Source of the DNA: CAZBPZ01 sp964493955
GTDB taxonomy: Bacteria > Chloroflexota > Dehalococcoidia > Dehalococcoidales > Fen-1064
Assembly (NCBI GenBank): GCA_964493955.1
Contig: CAZBPZ010000010.1
Coordinates: 1-32,400 of the forward strand
Direction of reading: 5' to 3'
DNA: 32,400 nucleotides
Shown: in pieces, positions 14,223 to 22,132 of the stretch
Position numbering within the stretch: the stretch's first letter is position 1
How the letters are laid out: every line of letters starts with the position of its first letter
Position numbers and translations under genes: made by a program
The notes under the pieces: generated by a model
What the model was told of the DNA's origin: nothing
Database searches by the model: none
The model's input: the letters and a program-made list of their open reading frames with translations, nothing else

Positions 14223-16183
14223 TGCCGCACCAACTGTTCTGGTTCATCTTCCTGCTGCCGGTCATCTCCCTTGCAGTGATAGCGCTGCTCGTAAAGCCCT
14301 TTGCCGCCAAGAAGTCACCGCTGGCGGGCTATATTACCATCGCCGCCATTGCCGGCTCGGCGGCACTGGCCGTCTGGGCGCTGGCCGACGTAATGGCAGC
14401 CCCGCACCACCAGATAGAGGTCCCCAGCCTGGACTGGGTGATGATTGGCCAGGTCTTCCACATAGAGGTCGGCATCATCATGGACTCGCTGACGGCGGTG
14501 ATGGTGGTGGTGGTATCGGTCGTGAGCCTGATGGTGCAGATATACTCCCTGGGCTACATGCAGCACTACGTGGAGCACGACGACGGCACCTACACCCGCT
14601 ACTACGCCTGGATGTCGCTCTTCACGGCCTCCATGCTCGGCCTGGTGATTGCCGATAACCTCCTGATGATGTTCGTCTTCTGGGAGATGGTGGGGCTGTG
14701 CTCCTACCTGCTGATTGGCTTCTGGTTCCACAAGCCCTCGGCCGCCAACGCTGCCAAGAAGGCCTTTATCGTCACCCGCTTTGGTGACTTCGGCTTCCTG
14801 GCGGCCATCCTGCTCATCTACGCCCGGACCGGCACCTTCAACACGGCCGAGCTGAGCGAGATGGCCTCGGCCGGCCTGCTGGCGGGCACGGCCATCACCT
14901 GGGCGGCGGTTGGCATCTTCTCCGGGGCGATGGGTAAGTCGGCCCAGTTCCCGCTGCACGTCTGGCTGCCGGACGCCATGGAGGGCCCCACCCCCGTCAG
15001 CGCCCTCATCCATTCGGCCACGATGGTCTCGGCCGGCGTCTTCCTGGTGGCCCGCACCTTCCCCATCTTCGCCGGCTCGCTCGAAGCCGTGACACTGGTG
15101 GCCACCATCGGGGGGTTTACCGCCATCTTTGCTGCCTCCATGGGCCTGGTAGCCAACGACATCAAGCGTGTCCTGGCCTACTCCACCATCAGCCAGCTCG
15201 GCTACATGATGCTGGCGCTGGGGGCGGCCGGGATTGTCATAGTGCACGAGGGACACGTTACCGTGGAGGCCGCCCGGGCGGCGGTGGCGGTGGGCATTTT
15301 CCACCTCTTCACCCACGCCTTCTTCAAGGCGCTCCTCTTCCTCGGGGCCGGTAGTGTCAACCACGCCACCGGCACGTTTGACATGCGGCTGATGGGCGGC
15401 CTGCGCAAGGTGATGCCCTGGACATACACCACCTTCCTGCTCGGTTCGCTCAGCCTGGCCGGTATCTGGCCGCTCTCAGGGTTCTGGAGCAAGGACGAAA
15501 TCCTCGTCACCGCCCTGGAGGGCAACACCGTGCTCTTCGTGCTGGCGATGATAACCGTCTTCATGACGGCCTTCTACATGTTCCGTGTTATCTACATGAC
15601 GTTCCACGGCGAGTACCGCGGCGGTGACCCGCAGGCCCACGGCCAGCCGCACGAGTCACCCGGGGTGATGCTCTGGCCGATGGTCTTCCTGGCGGTGCTG
15701 GCGGTGGTGGCCGGCTGGTGGAACGTGGGGGGAGGCTTCAGCGCCTTCATGGGCCACGGCGAGCCCCGCAGCTTTGCCGAGTTTTTCACCGTCTTCACGC
15801 ACTCACCCTGGCCCATCATCTCGCTCCTGCTGGCACTGGCCGGGATTGGCCTGGCCTACCTGATGTACGGGTCAAAGAAGATTTCACCAGAGCGGGTGGG
15901 GGCCACCTTCAAGCCGCTCTACACGGTCCTTTCACGCAAGTACTGGTTCGACGAGCTCTACGAGGACATCATCGTCCGTAATGCCCTGGTGGGCAAGCTC
16001 TTTGCCGCCCTGCAGAAGATTGACAGCGGCGGGGTGGACGGCTTTGTCAACGGCGTGGCCGAGGGTGCCGGCGTGGCCGGGGGCGGCCTGCGCCGCTGGC
16101 AGACCGGCCAGCTCCAGTTCTACGGGCTGTTCATCTTCCTGGGGGCAGCTATCATCGCCATCGTGGTCTTCCTGACGGGATAG
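14222..16183 (+). CDS. nuoL: NADH-quinone oxidoreductase subunit L
   Basis: The largest antiporter-like proton-pumping subunit, 653 residues. It shows FWEMVGLCSYLLIGFWFHKPSA (helix 5 Glu), GKSAQFPLHVWLPDAMEGPTPVSALIHSATMVSAG (helix 7 Lys and broken helix) and the second broken-helix region with the FWSKDEI segment. A long C-terminal region after residue about 550 should form the amphipathic lateral helix and last anchor. The gene is directly coupled to the DUF2007-like gene. A 6-bp GC hairpin (16188-16202) follows its stop. Confidence 0.96.
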   Translation: MPHQLFWFIFLLPVISLAVIALLVKPFAAKKSPLAGYITIAAIAGSAALAVWALADVMAAPHHQIEVPSLDWVMIGQVFHIEVGIIMDSLTAVMVVVVSVVSLMVQIYSLGYMQHYVEHDDGTYTRYYAWMSLFTASMLGLVIADNLLMMFVFWEMVGLCSYLLIGFWFHKPSAANAAKKAFIVTRFGDFGFLAAILLIYARTGTFNTAELSEMASAGLLAGTAITWAAVGIFSGAMGKSAQFPLHVWLPDAMEGPTPVSALIHSATMVSAGVFLVARTFPIFAGSLEAVTLVATIGGFTAIFAASMGLVANDIKRVLAYSTISQLGYMMLALGAAGIVIVHEGHVTVEAARAAVAVGIFHLFTHAFFKALLFLGAGSVNHATGTFDMRLMGGLRKVMPWTYTTFLLGSLSLAGIWPLSGFWSKDEILVTALEGNTVLFVLAMITVFMTAFYMFRVIYMTFHGEYRGGDPQAHGQPHESPGVMLWPMVFLAVLAVVAGWWNVGGGFSAFMGHGEPRSFAEFFTVFTHSPWPIISLLLALAGIGLAYLMYGSKKISPERVGATFKPLYTVLSRKYWFDELYEDIIVRNALVGKLFAALQKIDSGGVDGFVNGVAEGAGVAGGGLRRWQTGQLQFYGLFIFLGAAIIAIVVFLTG

Positions 16184-16232
16184 CAGGCGCGCCGCGGGCG
16201 CGTGAGGATAAAGGAAACGGGAGTCAAGAGGC

Positions 16233-17714
16233 TTGGAATCTAGCTACCTAACGGCCATTATCTTCATCCCGGTTGCCGGGGCGATACTCCTGGCCTTCAT
16301 ACCCGGTCTCTCCGACAGGCTGGTTAAGTGGACCTCCGCCCTGTTCACCTTTGTCCCGCTGGTGCTGGCGGCCATCATGTTCGGCCAGTACGACCGTGCT
16401 AGCGGCGGCATCCAGTTCGAGGTAAACGTTTCCTGGATACCGGCCATCAACGCCAGCTACCACCTCGGTGTGGACGGCCTGAGCCTGCCGCTGGTACTGC
16501 TGACGACCTTCCTCGGCTTCATGGTGGTGCTTATCTCGTGGAAGGAACACACCCGGGTACGGGAGTACTTCGCCTGGTTGCTCCTGCTTGAGGCGAGCAT
16601 TATCGGCGTCTTCGCCTCGCTTGACCTGCTGCTCTTCCTCATCTTCTGGGAGATTGAGGTCATCCCGATGTACTTCCTCATCTCCATCTGGGGCACGGGG
16701 CGCAAAGAGTACTCGGCCATCAAGTACGTCCTCTACACGCTCTTCGGCAGTGCCTTCATGCTGGCGGGTATCCTCAGCCTGTACTTCACCACCGGCAGCC
16801 TGGACATGGTGGAAATCAGCCAGCGCGGGCTGGGGATGGTGCAGACCGTCATGCCGGCGGCGGCCATCTTCTTCCTGCTGCTGGTGGGCTTCGCCGTGAA
16901 GCTGCCGGTCTTCCCGCTGCACACCTGGCTGCCGGACGCCCATACCGATGCCCCCACCGCCGGCAGCGTCATGCTGGCGGGAGCGCTCATCAAGATGGGC
17001 GGCTACGGCATGATCCGCATCTGCGTCAGCGCCTTCCCGGAGGTGGCGCGCGACTTTGCCCCGCTGCTGCTGACGCTGGCCGTCATCAGTGTCATCTACG
17101 GGGCGGCCGTCACGCTGCGGCAGACTGACCTCAAGCGGATGATTGCCTACTCCAGCGTGAGCCACATGGGGTACGTGCTGCTGGGCGTGTTCGCCCTGAG
17201 CGATGTCAGCCTGACCGGGGCCGGCCTGCAGATGTTCAGCCACGGCATCCTGACGGGCCTGCTCTTTGCCATGGCCGGCCTGCTGATGCACAACGCCCAC
17301 GAGCGCGACCTGCGCAAGCTGGGCGGCCTGGCGAGGCAGGTGCCGGTGATTGCCCTTGTCTTCTCGGTGGCGGGCCTCGGCTCGCTGGGGTTGCCGCTGA
17401 CAAGCGGCTTCGCCGCCGAGTTCATCACCTTCAGCGGCGCCTTCGCCAGCGACGTGGCCGGGGCACCCGTCTTCACGATACTGGCCGTGCTGGGCGTGGT
17501 GCTGGCCGCCGGCTACATCCTGTGGATGCTCCAGCGCACCTTCTACGGCCCGCCCAAGGGCGAGTTTGACCAGGTAAAGGACGCCGACGGCCTGGAGAAG
17601 GTCTATATGTTTGCCTTCGTGGCGGTGACACTGGTGGTGGGCATCTACCCGGCGGTGCTGACGGATGTCATCGGGCTGGGGATAGAGCCGATAATCAGAC
17701 TCTTAGGTGGATAG
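16233..17714 (+). CDS. nuoM: NADH-quinone oxidoreductase subunit M
   Basis: The second antiporter-like proton-pumping subunit, 493 residues, about fourteen helices. FWEIEVIPMYFLISIWG holds the helix-5 Glu, and KLPVFPLHTWLPDAHTDAPTAGSVMLAGALIKMGGYG holds the helix-7 Lys and the broken helix. The start is TTG 16233 (TTGGAATCTAGC); the ribosome site is weak (GGGAG about nine bases upstream). A 49-bp gap with a small GC hairpin separates it from nuoL, the largest gap in the operon. Confidence 0.95.
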   Translation: MESSYLTAIIFIPVAGAILLAFIPGLSDRLVKWTSALFTFVPLVLAAIMFGQYDRASGGIQFEVNVSWIPAINASYHLGVDGLSLPLVLLTTFLGFMVVLISWKEHTRVREYFAWLLLLEASIIGVFASLDLLLFLIFWEIEVIPMYFLISIWGTGRKEYSAIKYVLYTLFGSAFMLAGILSLYFTTGSLDMVEISQRGLGMVQTVMPAAAIFFLLLVGFAVKLPVFPLHTWLPDAHTDAPTAGSVMLAGALIKMGGYGMIRICVSAFPEVARDFAPLLLTLAVISVIYGAAVTLRQTDLKRMIAYSSVSHMGYVLLGVFALSDVSLTGAGLQMFSHGILTGLLFAMAGLLMHNAHERDLRKLGGLARQVPVIALVFSVAGLGSLGLPLTSGFAAEFITFSGAFASDVAGAPVFTILAVLGVVLAAGYILWMLQRTFYGPPKGEFDQVKDADGLEKVYMFAFVAVTLVVGIYPAVLTDVIGLGIEPIIRLLGG

Positions 17715-17729
17715 GCTAAGGAGCAGGGA

Positions 17730-19187
17730 TTGAATCTAGGGCTACTGTCACCGGAACTGACTCTGGCCGCCACGGCGGTGGCCGTCATCATGCTGGACCT
17801 GCTGGTGCAGCGGCGGGGCCTGCTGGCGGCCGTCAGCGTCATCGGGCTGGCGGTGGCCGCCGGCTTCAGCCTGGCCGCCTGGGGCACCTCGCAGACCGCC
17901 TTCAACGGCATGGTGGCGGTGGACGACTTCGCCCTCTTCTTCAAGCTGCTCTTCATGGGCATTGCTGCCCTGGTCATCCTGTCATCCGTGGACTACGTCT
18001 CCAGGTTCGAGCGGTTCAAGGGCGAGTACCACGCCCTTATCCTGCTGGCCACCCTGGGCATGGTGCTGATGGCAGCCGCCTCCGAGCTGGTGACCATCTA
18101 CATCTCGCTGGAGCTGGCCAGCATCTCGCTCTACGTGCTGGCCGGCTTCCTCAAGGACGATAAGTCCTCCGAGGCATCCTTCAAGTACCTCGTCCTGGGG
18201 GCCAGTGCCTCGGCGGTGCTGCTCTACGGCATGGCCCTCGTCTTCGGCGTGACGGGTACAACCCAGCTGGCCGGGATAGCGCAGGCCATCCAGGCCCTAG
18301 GCCTGAGCGGCCTCGGCAGCAGCCCGGCACTGGTGCTGGGCATTGTCCTGCTGATTGCCGGGTTCGGCTTCAAGATTGCGGCCGTACCCTTCCAGCTCTG
18401 GGTGCCGGATGTTTACGAAGGTGCCCCCACGCCCATCGTCGGCTTCCTCTCGGTGGCCAGCAAGGCGGCCGGGTTTGCCCTCATCCTGCGCGTCTTCACC
18501 ACCGCCTTCACCGTGCCGGCCTGGCTCAGCACCAACTGGGGGGCCATCCTGGCGGTACTGGCGGCGCTGGGCATGACGGTGGGCAATCTTTCCGCCCTGC
18601 GCCAGGAGAACATCAAGCGCCTCTTCGGTTACTCCAGCATCGCCCAGGCCGGCTACCTGCTGGTGGGTGTGGCCGCCATGGGCGGTGCCGCCGCCGGCCA
18701 GAGCCTGGCCCAGTCCACCGTCCTCTTCTTCCTGGTAAGCTACGCCGTGGCCAACCTGGGGGCATTCATCGCCATTATTGCCATCACCAACCGCACCGGC
18801 AGCGACCTGATAGAGGACTTCTCCGGCATGGTGCGGCGCTCGCCGCTGCTGACGCTGGGGCTCACCATCTGCCTGATATCGCTCATCGGGATGCCGCCGG
18901 CGGCCGGCTTCATGGCCAAGTTCTACATCTTCAGCGGGGCCGTCTCAAGCGGCCTGCTCTGGCTCGTCATCATTGCCGTCCTGAACAGCGTTGTCTCCGC
19001 CTTCTACTACCTGCGCATCGTCAAGGTAATGTGGCTCGGCGAGCCGGCCTCGGCCGAGGCCGTACCGGCCTCGGCGGCGCTGCGCTTCGCCCTGACGCTG
19101 ACCTGCCTGGCGGTCATCTTCATCGGCGTGGCACCCGGTCTCGCCATGAAGGCCGCCGAGATAGCCGCCCGGATGCTTGGCACCTAG
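17730..19187 (+). CDS. nuoN: NADH-quinone oxidoreductase subunit N
   Basis: The third antiporter-like subunit, 485 residues, ending the operon. The expected motifs are FKIAAVPFQLWVPDVYEGAPTPIVGFLSVASKAAGFA and the helix-5 Glu in VTIYISLELASISLYVLAGF. It starts with TTG 17730 after AAGGAG at 17718-17723. The start context TTGAATCTAG is nearly the same as for nuoM (TTGGAATCTAG). No nuoE, F or G follows; the next gene has its own promoter. Confidence 0.95.
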   Translation: MNLGLLSPELTLAATAVAVIMLDLLVQRRGLLAAVSVIGLAVAAGFSLAAWGTSQTAFNGMVAVDDFALFFKLLFMGIAALVILSSVDYVSRFERFKGEYHALILLATLGMVLMAAASELVTIYISLELASISLYVLAGFLKDDKSSEASFKYLVLGASASAVLLYGMALVFGVTGTTQLAGIAQAIQALGLSGLGSSPALVLGIVLLIAGFGFKIAAVPFQLWVPDVYEGAPTPIVGFLSVASKAAGFALILRVFTTAFTVPAWLSTNWGAILAVLAALGMTVGNLSALRQENIKRLFGYSSIAQAGYLLVGVAAMGGAAAGQSLAQSTVLFFLVSYAVANLGAFIAIIAITNRTGSDLIEDFSGMVRRSPLLTLGLTICLISLIGMPPAAGFMAKFYIFSGAVSSGLLWLVIIAVLNSVVSAFYYLRIVKVMWLGEPASAEAVPASAALRFALTLTCLAVIFIGVAPGLAMKAAEIAARMLGT

Positions 19188-19232
19188 TCCGGGCACGCTT
19201 CCCACCCCACTCGCCCTCTTTGCCACCCGTTG

Positions 19233-19238
19233 TATAAT
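19233..19238 (+). promoter_or_regulatory. -10 element of the gene at 19259
   Basis: A perfect TATAAT, followed by GAGGAGG (19246-19252) and the ATG at 19259. No convincing -35 at proper spacing. Confidence 0.5.
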
Positions 19239-19258
19239 GGGCGCAGAGGAGGTACGCC

Positions 19259-19855
19259 ATGCCGGAGACCCCCGGGGTAACGGTGCTGCGCCACAGCTGG
19301 AAGCTGCGCGTTGGCTCGCCGGGCGAGCTGCTCTGGGAGCTGCACCAGTTCATCAGCGGGCGTGGCTACAGCTTTGACCGGCCCTACCAGCCGCTCAAGC
19401 TGGAAGAGACGCCGATTGACGGCATGGCCAGCTTTGCCGCCGTGCTCGAGGCCTCTCGTGAGTCCGAGACAAGCTCCTTCTGGCACCTGGCGCTGGGTAC
19501 CCTGCTGTGCTTTACGCTGGTTCTCATGCCCCTGGGTCTCAGGCTCATCCGCCGCAGCCGGGCCATCTACCGTCACACCATCACCCTCTCGCTGGAGGGC
19601 GAGGCCTACCGCAGCAGTGCCCGGGCCAGTGACTCCCGCTGGCTCCAGGCCGAGATGCTGGGGGTAACCAGCAACGCCCGCCTCACGCTGGAAGCCACCC
19701 TCACCCGGCTGCAGGCCGGGGAAGCCTGGCCGGTGACCTCCGGCCCTCACTGGCAGGCCCTCGTCCGGGAGTTCGAGCAGCTGACGGCCGCCCTCAGCCA
19801 GCCCCTGAAGCCGGTAACACTGCCGGTACCGGCCGAGAGCGAGGCCGGGGGCTGA
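19259..19855 (+). CDS. Hypothetical membrane-anchored protein
   Basis: I do not recognise this 198-residue protein. Residues about 1-70 are soluble and may form a small alpha/beta domain (LRVGSPGELLWELHQFISGRGYSF). One clear hydrophobic segment at about 74-96 is followed by RRSR, which by the positive-inside rule puts the C-terminal part in the cytoplasm. That part (residues 105-185) is mixed alpha/beta with no motif. It ends three bases before rmuC, so the two are probably co-transcribed from the TATAAT at 19233, perhaps in the same DNA-related process. Confidence 0.75.
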   Translation: MPETPGVTVLRHSWKLRVGSPGELLWELHQFISGRGYSFDRPYQPLKLEETPIDGMASFAAVLEASRESETSSFWHLALGTLLCFTLVLMPLGLRLIRRSRAIYRHTITLSLEGEAYRSSARASDSRWLQAEMLGVTSNARLTLEATLTRLQAGEAWPVTSGPHWQALVREFEQLTAALSQPLKPVTLPVPAESEAGG

Positions 19856-19858
19856 GCC

Positions 19859-20818
19859 ATGGAAATTGCCATCCTCGTGCTGCTGGCCGTCCTGTTCGTC
19901 CTCCTGGCCTGGAACCTGCTCCAGCAACGGCGCCGCTGGCGGGAGCAGAGCGAGGCCTTCTCCAGAACGCTGGACGAGAAGATGGCCGGCAGTCTCAGTG
20001 TCTTCGGGGACCTGCGGGAGCGGCTGGGGGAACTCGCCACCCGGACACGCAGTATCGAGGAGGTCGGCCGGAGCATCTCCAGCCTCCAGGAAGCGCTGCG
20101 CGCCCCCAAGTTCCGCGGCCGAATCGGCGAGACCGGCCTCGAGGTACTGCTGGCCAACATCCTTCCCCCCGGTGCTTACTCCCTGCAGCGCCCCCTGCGC
20201 CACGGCGAGGTAATCGTCGACGCCGCAATCGAAATCGGCGGCAACCTGGTCCCGGTCGACGCCAAGTTCCCGTTTTCACTGGAGGACTTCGAGCGGATGG
20301 TCACGACCGACTCCGACGAGGAGCGTACCCGGCTGCGCCGCCAGTTCACCCGCACCGTCAAAAAGCACGTGGACGCCGTCCACAAGTATATCCTGCCGGA
20401 CGAGGGCACCTTTGACTTCGCCCTGATGTACATCCCGGCCGAGAACATCTACTACGAGACCATCATCAGGGACCCGCGCGGCGGTGACGAGGATGACCTC
20501 TACTCCTACTGCTGCCAGCGGCGGGTCTTCCCGGTATCACCCAACACCTTCTACGCCTACCTCCAGGCGATTGTCCTCGGCCTCAAGGGCCTGAACATTG
20601 AACGGGCCGCCCGTGAAATCCGCGCCAGCCTGGCACGCCTGCAGGGTGACTTGCGCGACTTCCAGCAGGACTTCGAGGTACTGGGCGGGCACATCAACCG
20701 GGCCGCCGGCAAGTACGGCGAGGCCGCCCGGAAGCTGGCACGTCTCGATGACCGGCTGCGCCTGGCGGGCGAGATGCCAGCCGAAGAGCTCCCGGAAGGC
20801 ACCGCCGGACCGGACTAG
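19859..20818 (+). CDS. rmuC: RmuC family DNA recombination-associated protein
   Basis: RmuC proteins were found in E. coli as limiting recombination-dependent inversions; they carry a putative PD-(D/E)XK nuclease core. This 319-residue version has an N-terminal membrane helix (residues 3-20), then a coiled-coil-like segment to about residue 90. The conserved core reads FRGRIGETGLEVLLANILP, then VDAAIEIGGNLVPVDAKFP (the VDAKFP motif with nuclease-like Asp and Lys), then FALMYIPAENIYYE. It is short compared with E. coli RmuC mainly through a reduced coiled coil. Its stop overlaps, on the other strand, the stop of the MFS remnant. Confidence 0.88.
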   Translation: MEIAILVLLAVLFVLLAWNLLQQRRRWREQSEAFSRTLDEKMAGSLSVFGDLRERLGELATRTRSIEEVGRSISSLQEALRAPKFRGRIGETGLEVLLANILPPGAYSLQRPLRHGEVIVDAAIEIGGNLVPVDAKFPFSLEDFERMVTTDSDEERTRLRRQFTRTVKKHVDAVHKYILPDEGTFDFALMYIPAENIYYETIIRDPRGGDEDDLYSYCCQRRVFPVSPNTFYAYLQAIVLGLKGLNIERAAREIRASLARLQGDLRDFQQDFEVLGGHINRAAGKYGEAARKLARLDDRLRLAGEMPAEELPEGTAGPD

Positions 20819-21052
20819 GCGTACTCCCGCCGCACCGGCAGCAGGCCCACCCCGGCCACCACCATGACAGCCGCCGCGTAGACAAACGCCCCCTGATAGC
20901 TGCCGGTGGCATCGTATATCAGGCCGCCGAGCAGCGGCCCCAGCCCCGCCCCGGGGTGCGGCGGCGCCTTCCCCCTTCAACCAGTATGACAGCGACAGCA
21001 CCAGTACCCAGGCTGCCACCGGCGGCTGGCCTGCTTCATGGTACGCCAGCAT
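20815..21052 (-). pseudogene. Remnant of an MFS transporter with internal deletion
   Basis: On the minus strand, bases 20952-20815 encode 45 residues typical of the last two helices of a major facilitator protein: GAGLGPLLGGLIYDATGSYQ, then a hydrophobic helix and VRREYA before a TAG. Reading upstream in that frame meets a stop near 20975. A different frame (21052 or GTG 21019 downward) gives AAWVLVLSLSYWL, which looks like a first membrane helix, and a TATAAT (minus, 21056-21051) sits just before. The simplest reading is a gene that lost some 300 or more codons from its middle, leaving both ends and a broken frame. The C-terminal assignment is strong; the N-terminal one is tentative. Confidence 0.6.
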
Positions 21053-21096
21053 TATACCCGTACCATCCCCGGAACGCACCCCGCCCGTGCTGGCTA

Positions 21097-21125
21097 TTGA
21101 CGCCGGCCGGCCCGGCCGGTACAAT
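21097..21125 (+). promoter_or_regulatory. Promoter of the tup-moaA operon
   Basis: TTGACG (21097-21102) and TACAAT (21120-21125) are separated by exactly 17 bp, giving a start near 21132, at the 5' edge of the riboswitch-like structure. Confidence 0.75.
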
Positions 21126-21130
21126 GAACG

Positions 21131-21240
21131 TGCGGTTCACGCCGAGTTGCCGTCTCTAAGGGCGCCCGCCTACGAGCGGCAAACGACAGGGTGCCGGGGG
21201 AAACCCCGTCGCCTCCCGTGTTTGGAAAGGAGTGACGCAG
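21131..21240 (+). promoter_or_regulatory. Moco/Tuco (molybdenum/tungsten cofactor) riboswitch candidate
   Basis: The leader of the tungstate operon has features I associate with the Moco RNA motif. An outer stem pairs TGCG..TCAC (21131-21140) with GTGACGCA (21232-21239). A second stem pairs TTGCCG (21147-21152) with CGGCAA (21177-21182). A GGGG-GAAA-CCCC hairpin (21196-21207) supplies a GNRA tetraloop, and TCTAAG plus CTACGAG resemble its receptor. The 3' part GCCTCCC ... GGAAAGGAGTGACGC places the Shine-Dalgarno GGAG inside the fold, where CTCC (21213-21216) could pair with it, so ligand binding would block translation. The genes it heads fit exactly. I could not run a covariance model. Confidence 0.72.
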
Positions 21241-21247
21241 TAGGCCT

Positions 21248-22117
21248 GTGCGTGTTCCCACAAGGCGCCAGGTGTACTCACTGGCCCGTTTTGCCCTTAC
21301 CCTGGTTGCCACGGCGCTTGCCCTGGGCGCCTGCGCACCCGCCGCCACGCCACACCTGCGCCTGGCAACAACCACCAGCCTCTACGATACCGGCCTGTGG
21401 GACTACCTGGAGCCGATGTTCGAAGCGGAGTACGGGGTGGAGCTCGACGTGATGTACGCCGGCACCGGCAAGGCGCTGGAATGGGCGCGGCGCGGCGACG
21501 TGGATATCATCGTCACCCACTCCCGGGAGCGTGAGCTGCAGCTCGTGGCCGATGGCTACGGCCTGGAGCGCGTGCCCTTCGCCTACAACTACTTCCTGAT
21601 TGTCGGTCCGGCGGACGACCCGGCCGGCATCAGGGGGCTGCCGCCGGAGGACGCCTTCAGGCGTATCGCCGCCAGCCGGGCTACCTTCGTCTCCCGCGGG
21701 GACGACTCCGGCACACACTCCCGGGAGAAGGCCATCTGGGCAGCCGCCGGGCTTGACTACGAGCAGGTGCGCCGGGGCGGGGCGCGGTACATCGAGGCCG
21801 GTAGCGGCATGGGGCCCACCCTGGTAATGGCCAGCGAAAAACGAGCCTACACCCTGACTGACACCGGTACATTCCTGGCCTACCGGGGCAAACTGGGGCT
21901 GGTGCCCCTGGTTGAGAGCGGCACCACGTTGCTCAACGTCTACTCGGCCATCGTTGTCAACCCCGGCAAAGTGAACGTGAAGAACGCCGACCGCGCCCGG
22001 GACCTTGTCCGCTTCCTCACCTCGGCCGAGGTGCAGGACCTCATCGGCAGCTACGGGGTGGCCGAATACGGCCAGGCCCTTTTCAGCCCCTGTGCCGGGG
22101 CCGAGCCCCGGTCATGA
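21248..22117 (+). CDS. tupA: Tungstate ABC transporter, substrate-binding lipoprotein
   Basis: A 289-residue extracytoplasmic binding protein. The N terminus is a lipoprotein signal: basic start, hydrophobic core FALTLVATALALGAC with the lipobox cysteine. The mature protein opens with LRLATTTSLYDTGLWDYLEPMF and contains YAGTGKALEWARRGDVDI and VSRGDDSGTHSREK, the TupA/WtpA-like oxyanion-binding pattern with a TTTS motif. Start GTG 21248 is the only sensible one; GGAG lies 15 bases upstream within the riboswitch. Tungsten rather than molybdenum specificity is inferred from the TupA-type sequence. Confidence 0.88.
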   Translation: MRVPTRRQVYSLARFALTLVATALALGACAPAATPHLRLATTTSLYDTGLWDYLEPMFEAEYGVELDVMYAGTGKALEWARRGDVDIIVTHSRERELQLVADGYGLERVPFAYNYFLIVGPADDPAGIRGLPPEDAFRRIAASRATFVSRGDDSGTHSREKAIWAAAGLDYEQVRRGGARYIEAGSGMGPTLVMASEKRAYTLTDTGTFLAYRGKLGLVPLVESGTTLLNVYSAIVVNPGKVNVKNADRARDLVRFLTSAEVQDLIGSYGVAEYGQALFSPCAGAEPRS

Positions 22118-22132
22118 GCAGGAGGTAGCACC

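Noticed and set aside
14315..15364. A 349-codon minus-strand frame under nuoL, and a similar one under nuoM (16248-17300)
   Set aside because: His/Gly/Glu-rich shadow of membrane-protein codons, with no motif and no ribosome site.
16188..16202. GC hairpin CGCGCC-GCG-GGCGCG after nuoL as a terminator
   Set aside because: Short stem, no T-run, and nuoM/nuoN downstream clearly belong to the same operon. At most it is an mRNA stability element.
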